Shown: piece after piece, positions 1 to 9,049 of the stretch
Numbering within the stretch: the first letter of the stretch is position 1
Layout of the letters: the number at the start of each line of letters is the position of its first letter
Assembly (NCBI GenBank): GCA_028554795.2
Contig: CM068828.1
Span: forward strand, 7,829,720 to 7,893,719
DNA: 64,000 nucleotides
Source: Sinohyriopsis cumingii
Taxonomy: Eukaryota > Mollusca > Bivalvia > Unionida > Unionidae
Direction of reading: 5' to 3'
Made by a program: the position numbers and the translations under genes
Notes under the pieces: model-generated
What the model was told of the DNA's origin: nothing
What the model saw: the letters and a program-made list of their open reading frames with translations, nothing else
The model's database searches: none

Positions 1-110
1 GCAGCACCAAGTGCAGCGGCTTTTGCAATAGCTGGGACTGCAGCAGCTAATAAAGCTGGTACAGTCGCAAAAAAATGGAAATATTCTACCGATTTTAATT
101 GAGTCTTAAA
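1..110. other. Alanine-rich coding-like segment at window edge
   Basis: Both strands are open through an alanine-rich stretch. On the plus strand a frame with no start inside the window ends in a stop at about 105. On the minus strand an open frame with no ATG runs off the window. It lies just downstream of the broken capsid gene at 223-1477, so it may be the end of a convergent or following gene of the same viral relic. I cannot choose the strand. Confidence 0.25.
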
Positions 111-954
111 CTGAGCGAGCTGAAAGAGTGATTTTAACACCTGAATTTAAATGTTTGGCGCTGTTGAAGTAACTAACATTAAAATTGTAAAATATCACAT
201 GACTACGTTCTTTAGAATTTAGTCATTCAGCCTTTTGTAAAGCAATAAAAATATTTCTTGGTGCAGAATCTCCTTGGTGTGATGCTATATGCCATGTAAA
301 TAACCCAGCAATATTACCTTGAGTGCTATCTGTAGTTACTGTAAACCATGATAACAATGATTTTCCGCCTGAATTCATAACACTAATTAATATTTCTTCT
401 TCAGCAAGTGATGGAGTCGTTACTGGCATCCACAGTGAAAGTGTAAATAATATTACATTACCAGCAGTACCAGCGGCTGGTCGCCAAATAGCATCATTAT
501 CATCACCCTTTCACACAAGTACAACTGTATGTTTCACTCCATAGATAACTTTTCTGATATTTCTACAAAATCCAAAAATATGTGATAATGGAATTGTCCA
601 TGCAAATCTTCTACGACCATGCTTCAACATTGATTTACATATAGCAAATCCTAAGTTGTAATTGTCGTTGGCCCTCTGTAACATATAAAAATCATTGGTG
701 GGTCTGTCTATTGCTCCATCTGGTTGTGTAACAGTTGAAGTACCTCGTGTCACTTGTACTTTTAAATGTGGTCTGGGATCAGGATGATCAGTGTTATCTT
801 TGGCAAACATCATTGACGGCCCAGCTGATCTTGTATAATCGTATGAATATCTTGCTAAATTACATATCGTTGTAGCAATATCAACATCGTTTTGAATTAT
901 TTCAATAATTCGTCCATCAATCATGTAAGTAGCGCTATCAAACAAGGCCATAAT

Positions 955-1230
955 ACCATTGTTAACAGGGGCCCCGATTGGCCGAGTCGTCTAAAGCGCT
1001 CTCAGTCACGGATCACTGCCATCTCACCTCTGTCTGCGTGGGCTCGAGTCTCGGGCTCGGCCAATGTGGATATGTGAGAAAGCTTGCCGGTAGCTTCTCG
1101 CGGGTCGGTGGTTCTTTCCCGGGTTTCCCGGGTTCTTCCTCCACCATTAATACTGGCCGCCATGTATAGCCTATTTTGTGCTGAAAAATGGCGTTAAACC
1201 CTATAACAACAACAACAACCATTGTTAACA
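955..1230. repeat. 13 bp target-site duplication around the first SINE
   Basis: ACCATTGTTAACA occurs at 955-967 and again at 1218-1230, exactly flanking the SINE. Removing the SINE and one copy restores the reading frame of the capsid pseudogene, so the insertion followed capture of the viral sequence. Confidence 0.9.
968..1217 (+). mobile_element. tRNA-derived SINE, plus orientation
   Basis: The element begins GGGGCCCCGATTGGCCGAG, a tRNA Leu/Ser-like 5' half with an A box (GGCCGAGTCG) and a B box like GGCTCGAGTCTCG. It has an unrelated body and ends in GGCGTTAAACCCTATAACA followed by an AAC repeat tail. A second copy lies inverted at 8064-8259 and shows the same head, A and B boxes and tail. 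It would be transcribed by RNA polymerase III and mobilised by a LINE. Confidence 0.88.
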
Positions 1231-1491
1231 AAATCATCTATAACATCACTTGCATATGCTGTATTAGGAGGGGTATCTGTTACACGTTCTTCTCCTACTT
1301 CAATAAATCCTTCAGCAGGCAAAAATATCTGATTGTATCTTGAACTTGTATCTCAATTCGTCCACGCTGATTTAATATACGTGCTTCATAAGAATAATAT
1401 TGATAACTGCGTATAGATTCATCTTTAAGAACTGCTGCGTCCATATCAAATGCTGGATCGGATATACGCTTAAACATTTTTATTACAATTA

Positions 1492-2421
1492 TTATCGTCG
1501 AACACGAAGGACACTTCCTGTAACAAAATTTGAAATAAATTTATTCTTAATATCAATTAGTAGAAATTGTGACTTAGGAGATTGTAGTTTAAAAGTTCGT
1601 GATTTAAAAGATTTTAGTTGAGGTTGTTTTTGAACTGTTTGTGTTTTTGAAAATTTGTGGCTCAGGTTGAGAAATTTCTGTTTCAGGAATTTTTGGTTGA
1701 GAAATTTGTGGTTCTTGTAGCTGAGGTTGAGGAATTTGTGACTCAGGTAGAGATTGTTGTTTACGTAAATCCGCATAAAAATTATTTACTTTTTCAATAT
1801 ATTCTCTATATTTTGGTTTATCATTTCTATCTTGTTTTTGTTGTAATATATACGATATATCCATTTAAGAAAATTATCAATATTTACGCTAACATATTCA
1901 TGTTTTAAAAATTCAGACTTTCGAAGAAAACTCAACCCTTCAGTACTAGGTAATTTTTCCTCTGCAGCAATATCTTTATTAGTAAGTTCTTTAATAAAAC
2001 CTTCTCTAAATTTATTAATCAATTCAGCATTTTCTTTTATTTTACTTTGGGTCTTGGTGCAAGATCTTTTCGTATTTTCACCAATACCTTCAAGTATTTC
2101 TTCCTATCTACCAGGAGGTTGAGCAGCAGCTATTTCAGTTAGACGATTTCTTCACATTTTTGTTGTTCGATTAGTTCTTCTTGCTATCTTTTCAGTTTTC
2201 TCAGCTGTTTGTTTTAACATGGGAAGAAGACCTTCAGTAGCTTCTGCTACTCCTTCAGTAACCTTTGTAACAGGTTTGAAATATTGTTCTTTATCTTCTG
2301 CATATTCAACTTGTGCTTCTTGACGTTCTTGCATTTTTCGTTTGAGAGCATTACGAACAGGAAGTTATCTTCTGATTGCTTCTAATCTTTCTCTAGCTAA
2401 TCTACTAGTGTAAGATTCCAT
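1492..2421 (-). pseudogene. Broken gene next to the relic A capsid
   Basis: From an ATG at 2421 one frame can be followed to about 1865 despite three in-frame stops (about 2363, 2154 and 2105). A one-base shift then continues it into a glutamine/proline-rich tail ending near 1492, with a further frame change near 1640. The N-terminal part is rich in charged helix-forming residues; the C-terminal part contains PQPQLQEPQ-like repeats. It lies immediately upstream of, and in the same orientation as, the capsid relic, as expected for a viral structural or scaffolding operon-like block. I do not recognise a domain. Confidence 0.45.
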
Positions 2422-3590
2422 TATTGATATAATAATGATTTAATTACTCACACATTTAAAGCAGCAATGAGGGTGTCACGGTGGGTAAACAAAAACATTA
2501 TACAAATTTAGATAAACACAAACGAAAAGGTAAATTAATAAAAAGCTAACCCAATTAGAGAAACTGTCGGTTTTGGTTAGAGGCTTCGGTTTTTTGTTAT
2601 TACTCATATATTTGTCATTGTGTGTATGAATGTTTATTTTCAAAATGGACTTTAAAGCATGTGGTCTGTTCACCCTCTCTACTGCTGTGTGTGTGCGTCA
2701 GGTAGGCAGGTAAACAGGTGCGTAAATGGAATATAGGATTGCATGTTAGTTAATGTACGTGTATTATAGATGAACCAAAATGACTCGATTCGTTGCATCA
2801 TACAGTGCTCGCCAAGGGTGTGCTAAATTTTGTTAACCTTCCAATTCTGAAATACCGATTTATGTTATTTTCCTGTTGCCTGCACAAAGCGCATGAAATG
2901 TTGAACCCTTTATCTCGAGTTCTTTGGCTTGAAATATGGAACCCGTTTATATCAAATTCTATGACTTGAAACATAGAACCTGTTTATCCCGAGTTCTATG
3001 GCCGAAGATTTATAGAACTTATATACCAAAATTCTCTCTATATCGTTGCAATACAGACGATTCTTATCAGGATGCTATTCATTTTACGGAAGCTATATTT
3101 AGCTGTAGCATCGGTATATAAAACTGTAAACTGTTCAGTATGTCAGGTCATTTAGGCATGAAAAATGCCCTTATCGACAAGGTCACCATGGTAGCGGTTG
3201 CTGGGGTGGGCTTCTCACGGATTGTAGGGTCGTATTTACTTCGTTACTTGTGACGAAAATCAGAAGGTTGCTATAGAAAAAATAGTTGAACACAACACCG
3301 TATCATCCCATATGTAGTGACTAGACGCGGAAACGAATGCTACGCTGGATGTCGAGGGAGAGACCTTGAGATTGGGATTTTCGCCGTTCGAGTTGCTCTA
3401 CAGTAGAGACAACTCGGATTCTGCGCAAAATATGTTCGGGTGATGTTTCGGACAAGGAAAGGAAAACGATCTACCAATACATTGTCGACGAAGAAGTTTA
3501 GAGATTACGTGTCAGATAAAAGTGTAACCCAATAAAATATCTCTTGGTTCGTGTCAAGAAATAGTTTTTAACAATCTTAAAGGACAGTAT
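2422..3590. other. No gene seen; short tandem repeat at 2909-3010
   Basis: No convincing coding sequence. Three degenerate ~37 bp units built on GAGTTCTATGGCTTGAAA lie at about 2909-3010. The part from about 3480 may already belong to the Polinton relic that follows, but I cannot align it securely. Confidence 0.4.
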
Positions 3591-3624
3591 ATCCGTGTAC
3601 CAAACCTAACAACAACCACGGCAT

Positions 3625-3712
3625 TTCGTATGACGATTATGCAGGGGGTTATTTGATTTCACTCCTAACAAAGGCAGCGACGAGAGACCGTTCCACCCTA
3701 TAAAAGCTTGGG
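3625..3712 (+). pseudogene. 3' fragment of a Polinton major capsid gene
   Basis: Reading across a small deletion near 3655, the conceptual peptide carries the same GISYDDYAGGY, FTP-x-x-GSDE and FHPIK landmarks as the intact capsid at about 28057-28150 (GITYEDYEGGY, FTPDQGSDE, FHPIK). The CCCTATAAAA string is also conserved. The fragment stops abruptly where it joins the next gene piece. Confidence 0.8.
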
Positions 3713-3840
3713 GCTTCATCTCGGAAGAAGCAGTGTTGCATCAGTGGTATAAAGACTTGAGTGACTATCACACCCTTCAATTGACTACTCTGGTGATCCA
3801 ACGCATCGAATTGTTTGCCAAGAAACGTTTACTCCACATA
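3713..3840 (+). pseudogene. Fragment of the Polinton zinc-cluster gene
   Basis: The stretch encodes LHQWYKDL followed by LTT-x-x-IQRIE, matching LHQWYKDL and LTTQEIHRIE of the gene at 28283-28786 of the intact copy. Upstream nucleotides TCATCTCGGA also match. The cysteine/histidine part of that gene is absent, so this is an internal fragment left by a deletion. Confidence 0.75.
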
Positions 3841-3890
3841 GATTCGTCAGTCTGGCTAACCATCGTCAACGTGACAACATCGTCAAAGAT

Positions 3891-4445
3891 GAGCAGAATA
3901 GCAAAATTGCTTGAGGTCCAGATGGACATGGGATATGCCCGTTGCCTCGTGGAAGAGCTAGCCATGTTAGCAATTAAGGAAGCGGAGAAAATAGAAGAGG
4001 AGGAGAAGAAAATGAAGAAAGAAGAGGAAAAAGAAAGAAGGTATCCTCCCTCACCTGATGATAAGGCAGACCTGCGAGATCAATCCTGTGTTGAGGACAC
4101 CACCATCACAACACCGAGCACCAAAACCACTACCACCACCACTGAGAGCTGCTGTCTCCCAGATTGAGAACTGGAAGAAGAAGCTGGAGAGGCAGCAGCA
4201 AGAGTTGAAGCCTCAGTGCCAGCGACAACAACCACGAGGACCACAACATCATCAAGCCAGACGAAGAGCACTGAGGTAGCGAAATTTCAGAGTCCCTCAA
4301 ATTGAGGACTGTGAAAATGACACAGCACATCCCACATCTGCGCTCCCAAATATAAGGGTAGACTGGGAGAATAATTGAAGCCGTAGATGTATGTGTGGTG
4401 CCCGACCTGGGAGGTGTGGGTATTAAGCAGATGCATCAGGGTTAA
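3891..4445 (+). pseudogene. Relic of a Polinton right-end coiled-coil gene
   Basis: ATG at 3891 begins a helix (RIAKLLE...GYAR-x-LVEELA) then a Glu/Lys/Arg-rich coiled coil, like the gene at 30561 in the intact copy (RLAKLLE...EYARRLLNELA). The first frame stops at 4167. In another frame 4270-4440 keeps counterparts of the RNFRIPETEN and DVYVAPGLEG segments of the intact gene. This independent copy supports the view that the frameshifted tail of the intact gene was once translated. Confidence 0.75.
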
Positions 4446-4794
4446 GCAGATCTCTAGAAAAGAGAGATTGCTCAATTTGATTAAAAATTGTGTTTGTCGG
4501 TATTCTGTGTGTTTTCCCCTAACAAAAAGCCGTGTCACTTAAGTAATGAATGTTTGTTTTGTGTGAAATTCGGGTATTGTGACTATAAACACTAACCCAC
4601 TTTGTTTGTGTGATACTTTGTGTTTGGTAGCATTGCTGATTGTATGTGATGGTTTGGGTGTTTTTTTAAATAAAAGTTTTCCGTCGCCACGTTGATGGTC
4701 TGGAGTATAATGCTTTCTTGGTATTGGTGTGTTAGCTTGTAAAAATATGTCAGCTTGTGGTTTGTTTGGTATGTGATATGTGTAGTTGGTATGA

Positions 4795-4822
4795 GGGGAT
4801 GTTTTCCTTCATGTCCGTGCTT
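4795..4822 (+). promoter_or_regulatory. Polinton right-end promoter block, relic copy
   Basis: GGGGATGTTTTCCTTCA followed by TGTCCGTGCTT matches the block found four times in the intact element (29611, 30471, 31224, 31293) with two C-to-T changes. It implies another accessory gene stood downstream at about 4.88 kb, of which I see no clear coding remnant. Confidence 0.8.
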
Positions 4823-5500
4823 GAGGAATAGAAAGTGGTACGTTCGACAGTTGCGTCACCAACTCTTTTGGATCGGAACCAGTTGATGTTCGCCGAACTG
4901 TCAAGTATCAGCACTAGAAATGGTCGAGGAGACCATATAGTTTGATGGGCGGTACCGTGCATTAGTAGCAAAAGGAAAATGAAGGGAGTGCACTGTGCAT
5001 CGGTAGCCACCAGAAATGAAGGGAGTGCACCGTGCAATGGTAGCCGCTGGAAAATGAAAGGAATGTCAGCAGCTTGCAATCCGGAGAAGTCCAGGCGAAC
5101 TCGACGTGAAAAGGTCGAGCAACTATTAAGACCGCCTGAGTGATTGTTTGGGGTTTTTATTTTGGCTTTTGAAAACTTCCTTTGATAAATTCTTTTTTTA
5201 ATTAATCCATATTTGGTCCGTTAAACACCGACATCAAAAGCATATACTTTCACATAATTTTACGTGATAGAAAAATAATATGCGTCATTTAGACTCAACT
5301 GATTGTTGTTATTTTGGAAACTAGAAGTGCACGTCGTAGACAAAATTCAAATTCAATAGACGAAGCTTTTAATGAAATTTGTTTGACCAAACGGATTTGG
5401 CAAATTGCACTGGTGACCTACACAGTATTGGTAGTTTAAATTGTCCATTAGAATAAATGAACTAAATTTGATTTAAAAAGTCCTGGCGTTTCAGTACTTA
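4823..5500. other. No gene seen
   Basis: Contains a short internal duplication (GAAGGGAGTGCACNGTGCA at about 4981 and 5019) and otherwise AT-rich sequence without coding signs. Confidence 0.4.
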
Positions 5501-5702
5501 CGTTGACGCTTGTCGCCTCTTGCCGGGTCCCTCTCCTCCTCCTCCTCGCTCAGACATTTACACTTGCATGAAAAACTGTATGACTATTTACACTCGTCTA
5601 AAACACTAACAGGTGCCCCGATGAGCGTGTAAACACTGAACACGGGTGGCGCTATGAGTGTGTGGTTCGCAACAAGCGTCTTACAGTAGATTCAGATTAA
5701 CA
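5500..5702 (+). repeat. Direct repeat left of the 41 bp array
   Basis: About 200 bp containing a C/T-rich run (TCCTCCTCCTCCTCGCT), TAACAGGTGCCCCGATGA and GGTGGCGCTATGA. A diverged second copy in the same orientation stands at 7715-7915, so the two frame the minisatellite. Each copy ends next to 41 bp-type repeat sequence. Confidence 0.75.
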
Positions 5703-7290
5703 CGATGAGCATGTGTATTTCTATTATCGCCCATCGTATGTACCATGGAGCATGTGTGTTTCTATTGCCGCCGATCGTATGTACCATGGATAATGTGTAT
5801 TTCTATTTCCGCCCATCGTATATACCGTGGAGCATGTGTGTTTCTATTCCCGCCCATGGTACGTACCGTGGAACATGTGTGTTTATATTCCTGCGCAGCG
5901 TATGTACCGTAGAGAATGTATGTTTCTATTCCCGCCCATCGGTTGTACCGTGGAGTATGTGTGTTTCTATTCCTGCCCATCGTATGTACCGCGGAGCATG
6001 TGCGTTTCTGTTCCCGCCTATCGTGTGTCCCGTGGAGCATGTGTGTTTCTATTCCCGCTCATCGTATGTACTGTGAAGCATAAGTGTTTCTATTTCCGCC
6101 CATAATATGTACCGTGTAGCATGTGCGTTTCTTGTCCTGCCCATCGTATGTACCTTGGATCATGTGTGTTTCTATTGCCGCCGATCGTATGTACCGTGGA
6201 TAATGTGTATTTTTATTTCCGCCCATCGTATATACCGTGGAACATGTGTGTTTATATTCCCGCTCATCGTATGTACCGTGGAGCATAAGTGTTTCTATTC
6301 CCGCCCATCGTATGTACCGTGGAGCATGTGTTTTTCTTTTCCCGCCCATCGTGTGTACTGTGCAGCATGTGTTTCTATTTGCGCCCATCGTGTGTACCGT
6401 GGAGCATATGTGTTTCTATTCCCGCCCATCGTGTGTACCGTGGAGCATGTGTGTTTCTATTCCCATCGTATGTACAGTGGATCATGTGTGTTTCTATTCC
6501 CGCCCATCGTATGTACCGTGGAGCACTAGTGTTTCTATTCCCGCCCATCGTATGTACCGTGGAACATGTGTTTTTCTTTTCCGGCCCATCGTGTATACCG
6601 TGGAACATGTGTTTTTCTTTCCGGCCCATCGTGTATACCGTGAAGCATGTGTGTTTCTATTCCTACCCATCTTGTGTACCGTGGAGCATGTGTGATTCTA
6701 TTCCCGCCCATCGCATGTACCGTGGAACATGTGTGTTTCTATTCCCGCCCATTGTGTTTACCGTGGAGCATGTGTGTTTCTATTCCTGCCCATGGTGTGT
6801 TCTATTCCCGTCCATCGTGTGTACCGTGGTGCATGTGTGTTTCTATTTCCGCAATCATGTGTACCGTGGAGCATGTGTGTTTCTATTCCCGCCCATCGTA
6901 TGTACCGTGGAGCATGTGTGTTTATATTCCCGCCCATCGTGTGTACAGTGGAGCATGTGTGTTTCTATTCCCGCCAATCATGTGTACCGTGGAGCATGTG
7001 TGTTTTTATTCCCGCCCATCGTATTTACCATGGAGCATGTGTGTGTTTCTATTCCCGTCCATCGTATGTACCGTGGTGCATGTGTGTTTCTATTCCCGCC
7101 CTTCGTATGTACCGTGGAGCATGCATGTTTCTGTTTCCGCTCATCGTATGTACAATGGAGCACGTGCGTTTCTATTCCCGCCCATTGTATGTACTATTAA
7201 GCATGTGTTTTTCTGTTCCCGCTCATCGTATGTACCGTGGAGCATGTGTGTTTCTATTCCCGCCCATCGTATGTGCCGTGGAGCATAAAT
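5703..7290 (+). repeat. 41 bp minisatellite, about 38 units
   Basis: The unit is a head-to-tail 41 bp repeat with landmarks CATGTGTGTTTCTATT, CCCGCCCATCGT and GTACCGTGGAG. Because 41 is not a multiple of three and the unit lacks stops in the plus frames, long periodic reading frames (up to about 300 codons, 6289-7200) cross it; they are repeat artefacts. A few units are shortened (for example near 6465 and 6795). Confidence 0.95.
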
Positions 7291-7446
7291 GCTCCGAAAA
7301 CGGATCAACTAATAAGCACACTGTCTGTGCATAAATGCGCTGGGGGATGTGTACTCTTTCCTTCTTCATCGAGTAATTAATAAACCCTCATATGAAGGTA
7401 TTAACTGGTCGAGCATGCCTGATAGACGCACGCGACCTTATTACAA

Positions 7447-7478
7447 CAGTCAGTCAGTCAGTCAGTCAGTCAGTCAGT
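7447..7478. repeat. (CAGT)n microsatellite
   Basis: Eight uninterrupted CAGT units. Confidence 0.95.
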
Positions 7479-7714
7479 CGTGCCATTCAATTTTTTTCAG
7501 ATTAAGGGCAAAGACGTCGAGCAGAGAACATCGGAGTGCTTGCTTCTATGCGAAAAGGACGGAGGCCGAAAGCAGGATACACGTGCGCCCACGTGTAGCC
7601 AAATAATATAATGAACGTGGCTACGGTGACGTGGAAAGAATTCTGTGGACTAAACCGACCAATCCATCTCATAACATATGCTACGAGAGTACGACCCAGG
7701 GTTTCAGTATTTTA

Positions 7715-7915
7715 GTTGATACCTGTCGTCTCTCGCCGAGTCCTTTTCCTCCTCTTCCTTGCTCGGACCACAACACGACGAATTTTGGAACTGTTTCCTC
7801 TCGTCTAAATTAACAGGTACCCTGATGATCGTGTAAGCACGGAACCGGGGTGGCGCCATGAATGGATTGTTATCCCCAATAAGCACCTTATATTAGAAAC
7901 AGACTATGACGACGG
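7715..7915 (+). repeat. Direct repeat right of the 41 bp array
   Basis: Diverged copy of 5500-5702, sharing TAACAGGTACCCTGATGA and GGTGGCGCCATGA. It is followed at about 7917-7950 by one degenerate 41 bp-type unit (CCCATCATATGTCCCGTGG), as the left copy is followed by the whole array. Confidence 0.75.
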
Positions 7916-8052
7916 CATCTGTGCTCCCATCATATGTCCCGTGGGGCATTGGCGAATGCGACGTTAATTCAACAAACTAACTAACTAGTAGTGCCTGTCA
8001 TCAGCTATCAATGAAGGATGGCCACCATTAACTTCAACAAGCTTGAAAAGCT

Positions 8053-8270
8053 GCAAGAGGTGATGTTGTTGTTGTAGGGTTTAACGCCATTTTCAGCACA
8101 CGATATGCTATACACGGCGGCCGGAAAGAACCACCGACCCTCAAAAAGCTACATACCCACATTGGCCGAATTCGAGACTCGAACCTACACAGACAGAGGT
8201 GAGATGGCAGTGATCCGTAACGGAGAGCGCTTTAAACCACTAGGCCACTCGGGGCCCCCGCAAGAGGTGA
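8053..8270. repeat. 11 bp target-site duplication around the second SINE
   Basis: GCAAGAGGTGA is present at 8053-8063 and 8260-8270, exactly flanking the SINE. Confidence 0.9.
8064..8259 (-). mobile_element. tRNA-derived SINE, minus orientation
   Basis: Reverse-orientation copy of the SINE at 968-1217. Read on the minus strand it has GGGGCCCCGAGTGGCC, A box TAGTGGTTTAAAGC, B box GGTTCGAGTCTCG and ends GGGTTTAACGCC-type tail with an AAC run. It is about 50 bp shorter than the first copy in the body. Confidence 0.88.
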
Positions 8271-8339
8271 CATTCACTCTAGCAATGGTCGAAGAGTTTT
8301 TTTTAGAAAAGGTGGAGGCAGGCTGATACAGTCTTGGGA

Positions 8340-8587
8340 GAGTCAATATGGAAGTAAATAACTTACGGAAAGCAAAAGGGATTTTGAAAGATGTCGTAAA
8401 GGAGGAAAAAGATAAAAATGAGGAAAAAGAGTAAAAGGAGAAGCAGAATAAGAGTAGGAAGGAGGAAGAAAATGAAAAGAAGAACAGATAGGAGGAGTAG
8501 GAGAAACAAGAATGGGAAGAAGAAGAATAAAAACGTAATGCAGATGAAGAGGAGTAGGTGGGAGGAAGAGAGGAGAGAAATTAGAAG
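8340..8587 (+). pseudogene. Decayed Lys/Arg/Glu-rich accessory gene end (relic B)
   Basis: Purine-rich sequence that encodes runs of lysine, arginine and glutamate in all plus frames but is cut by stops. It leads directly into AGAAGAAACCCAAAGGCCC, as the last gene of the intact element does at about 31979-32005. I infer it is the end of the rightmost gene of relic B. Confidence 0.5.
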
Positions 8588-8597
8588 AAACCCAAAG

Positions 8598-8640
8598 GCC
8601 CTTTTCAGCGCCACTTCACTGCCTCGAAAAGATTTTTACT
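8598..8640 (+). terminator. Histone-type 3' hairpin, relic copy
   Basis: AAACCC AAA GGCCCTTTTCAGCGCC then ACTTCA and, 13 bases on, CTCGAAAAGA. Compared with the intact copies one stem base (G to C) and the ACCCA flank are mutated, but the TTTC loop and the purine-rich block persist. Confidence 0.7.
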
Positions 8641-8734
8641 CTTTTGCCGAAACAGTGTTTGTCTTTCTATTGTATAGGTGCTTGTTTGTATATATCTGTG
8701 TATGTCTGTCTATATTGTGTTTGTCCCTATACAA

Positions 8735-8875
8735 CCCTTGACCCTATATAGACCCTATATATTTTCATTTGACCCTATACAGACCCACCTGTTCAATTGA
8801 CCCTATACAGTCCCTATACATTTTGACCCATTACAGACCCATACATTTTGACCCTATACAGTCCCTGTATAAACA
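8735..8875 (+). repeat. Subterminal-type repeats of relic B
   Basis: Five or six short units around GACCCTATACAGTCCC resemble GACGCTATACAGTCCC of the right inverted repeat of the intact element (32110-32162). They follow the hairpin at the same relative place, so I read this as the right end of a related Polinton. Confidence 0.65.
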
Positions 8876-9049
8876 AGACAGCCGCTATCGCTTAACCGGC
8901 TTGAAACAGCTGTTCCGTTTTTTAGTGCCGTTTTCAATGATATTTGTGTTTGTTGCCTGTTTTCATCTTCGTTGTTTTCATTATGTATTGGCTGTTAAAT
9001 TCGCATGTGTTTCTTCATCTCCTTGTTTTGGAAATGAGAACAATTAGAC

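Larger units (their letters stand above)
223..1477 (-). pseudogene. Broken double jelly-roll-type capsid gene of a polinton-like element (relic A)
   Basis: Three minus-strand pieces form one protein: 1477-1295, the next ~75 bp in a shifted frame, and 951 down to 223. The break near 1330 is a T-run one base short, giving a frameshift. A SINE then splits the gene at 968-1217; across its target duplication the frame rejoins exactly. An in-frame TGA follows at 223, after which a little coding-like sequence continues. The order of segments, with an IPLSHIFGFCR-type strand followed by a GVKHTVVLVR-type strand and a W-x-P segment, resembles the major capsid protein of polinton-like elements in invertebrate genomes. 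It differs from the capsid of the intact Polinton at 26970. The family assignment rests on remembered patterns, not a search. Confidence 0.5.
3590..8880 (+). mobile_element. Deleted, decayed Polinton related to the intact copy (relic B)
   Basis: Three blocks match the intact element at 12663-32350 in the same order and orientation: the 3' end of the major capsid gene (3630-3712), pieces of the accessory genes (3713-4445) with the shared promoter block (4795-4822), and an element-right-end-like stretch (8588-8875). About 430 bp is missing between capsid and zinc-cluster gene pieces and nearly 2 kb between that and the coiled-coil gene. A minisatellite and a SINE lie inside the interval. The exact outer ends are not resolved, and the 5.1-8.3 kb middle may be foreign. 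Confidence 0.7.

Noticed and set aside
968..1040. tRNA gene
   Set aside because: The A and B boxes belong to a SINE that has a non-tRNA body, a repeat tail and a target duplication.
5703..7290. CRISPR-like array
   Set aside because: Head-to-tail repeats without spacers in animal DNA; not a CRISPR.
5705..7334. Long plus-strand open frames up to about 300 codons
   Set aside because: They follow the 41 bp minisatellite and appear in all three plus frames with the same repeated peptide.
8363..8614. Minus-strand Leu/Phe-rich 83-codon frame
   Set aside because: Antisense shadow of purine-rich plus-strand sequence.
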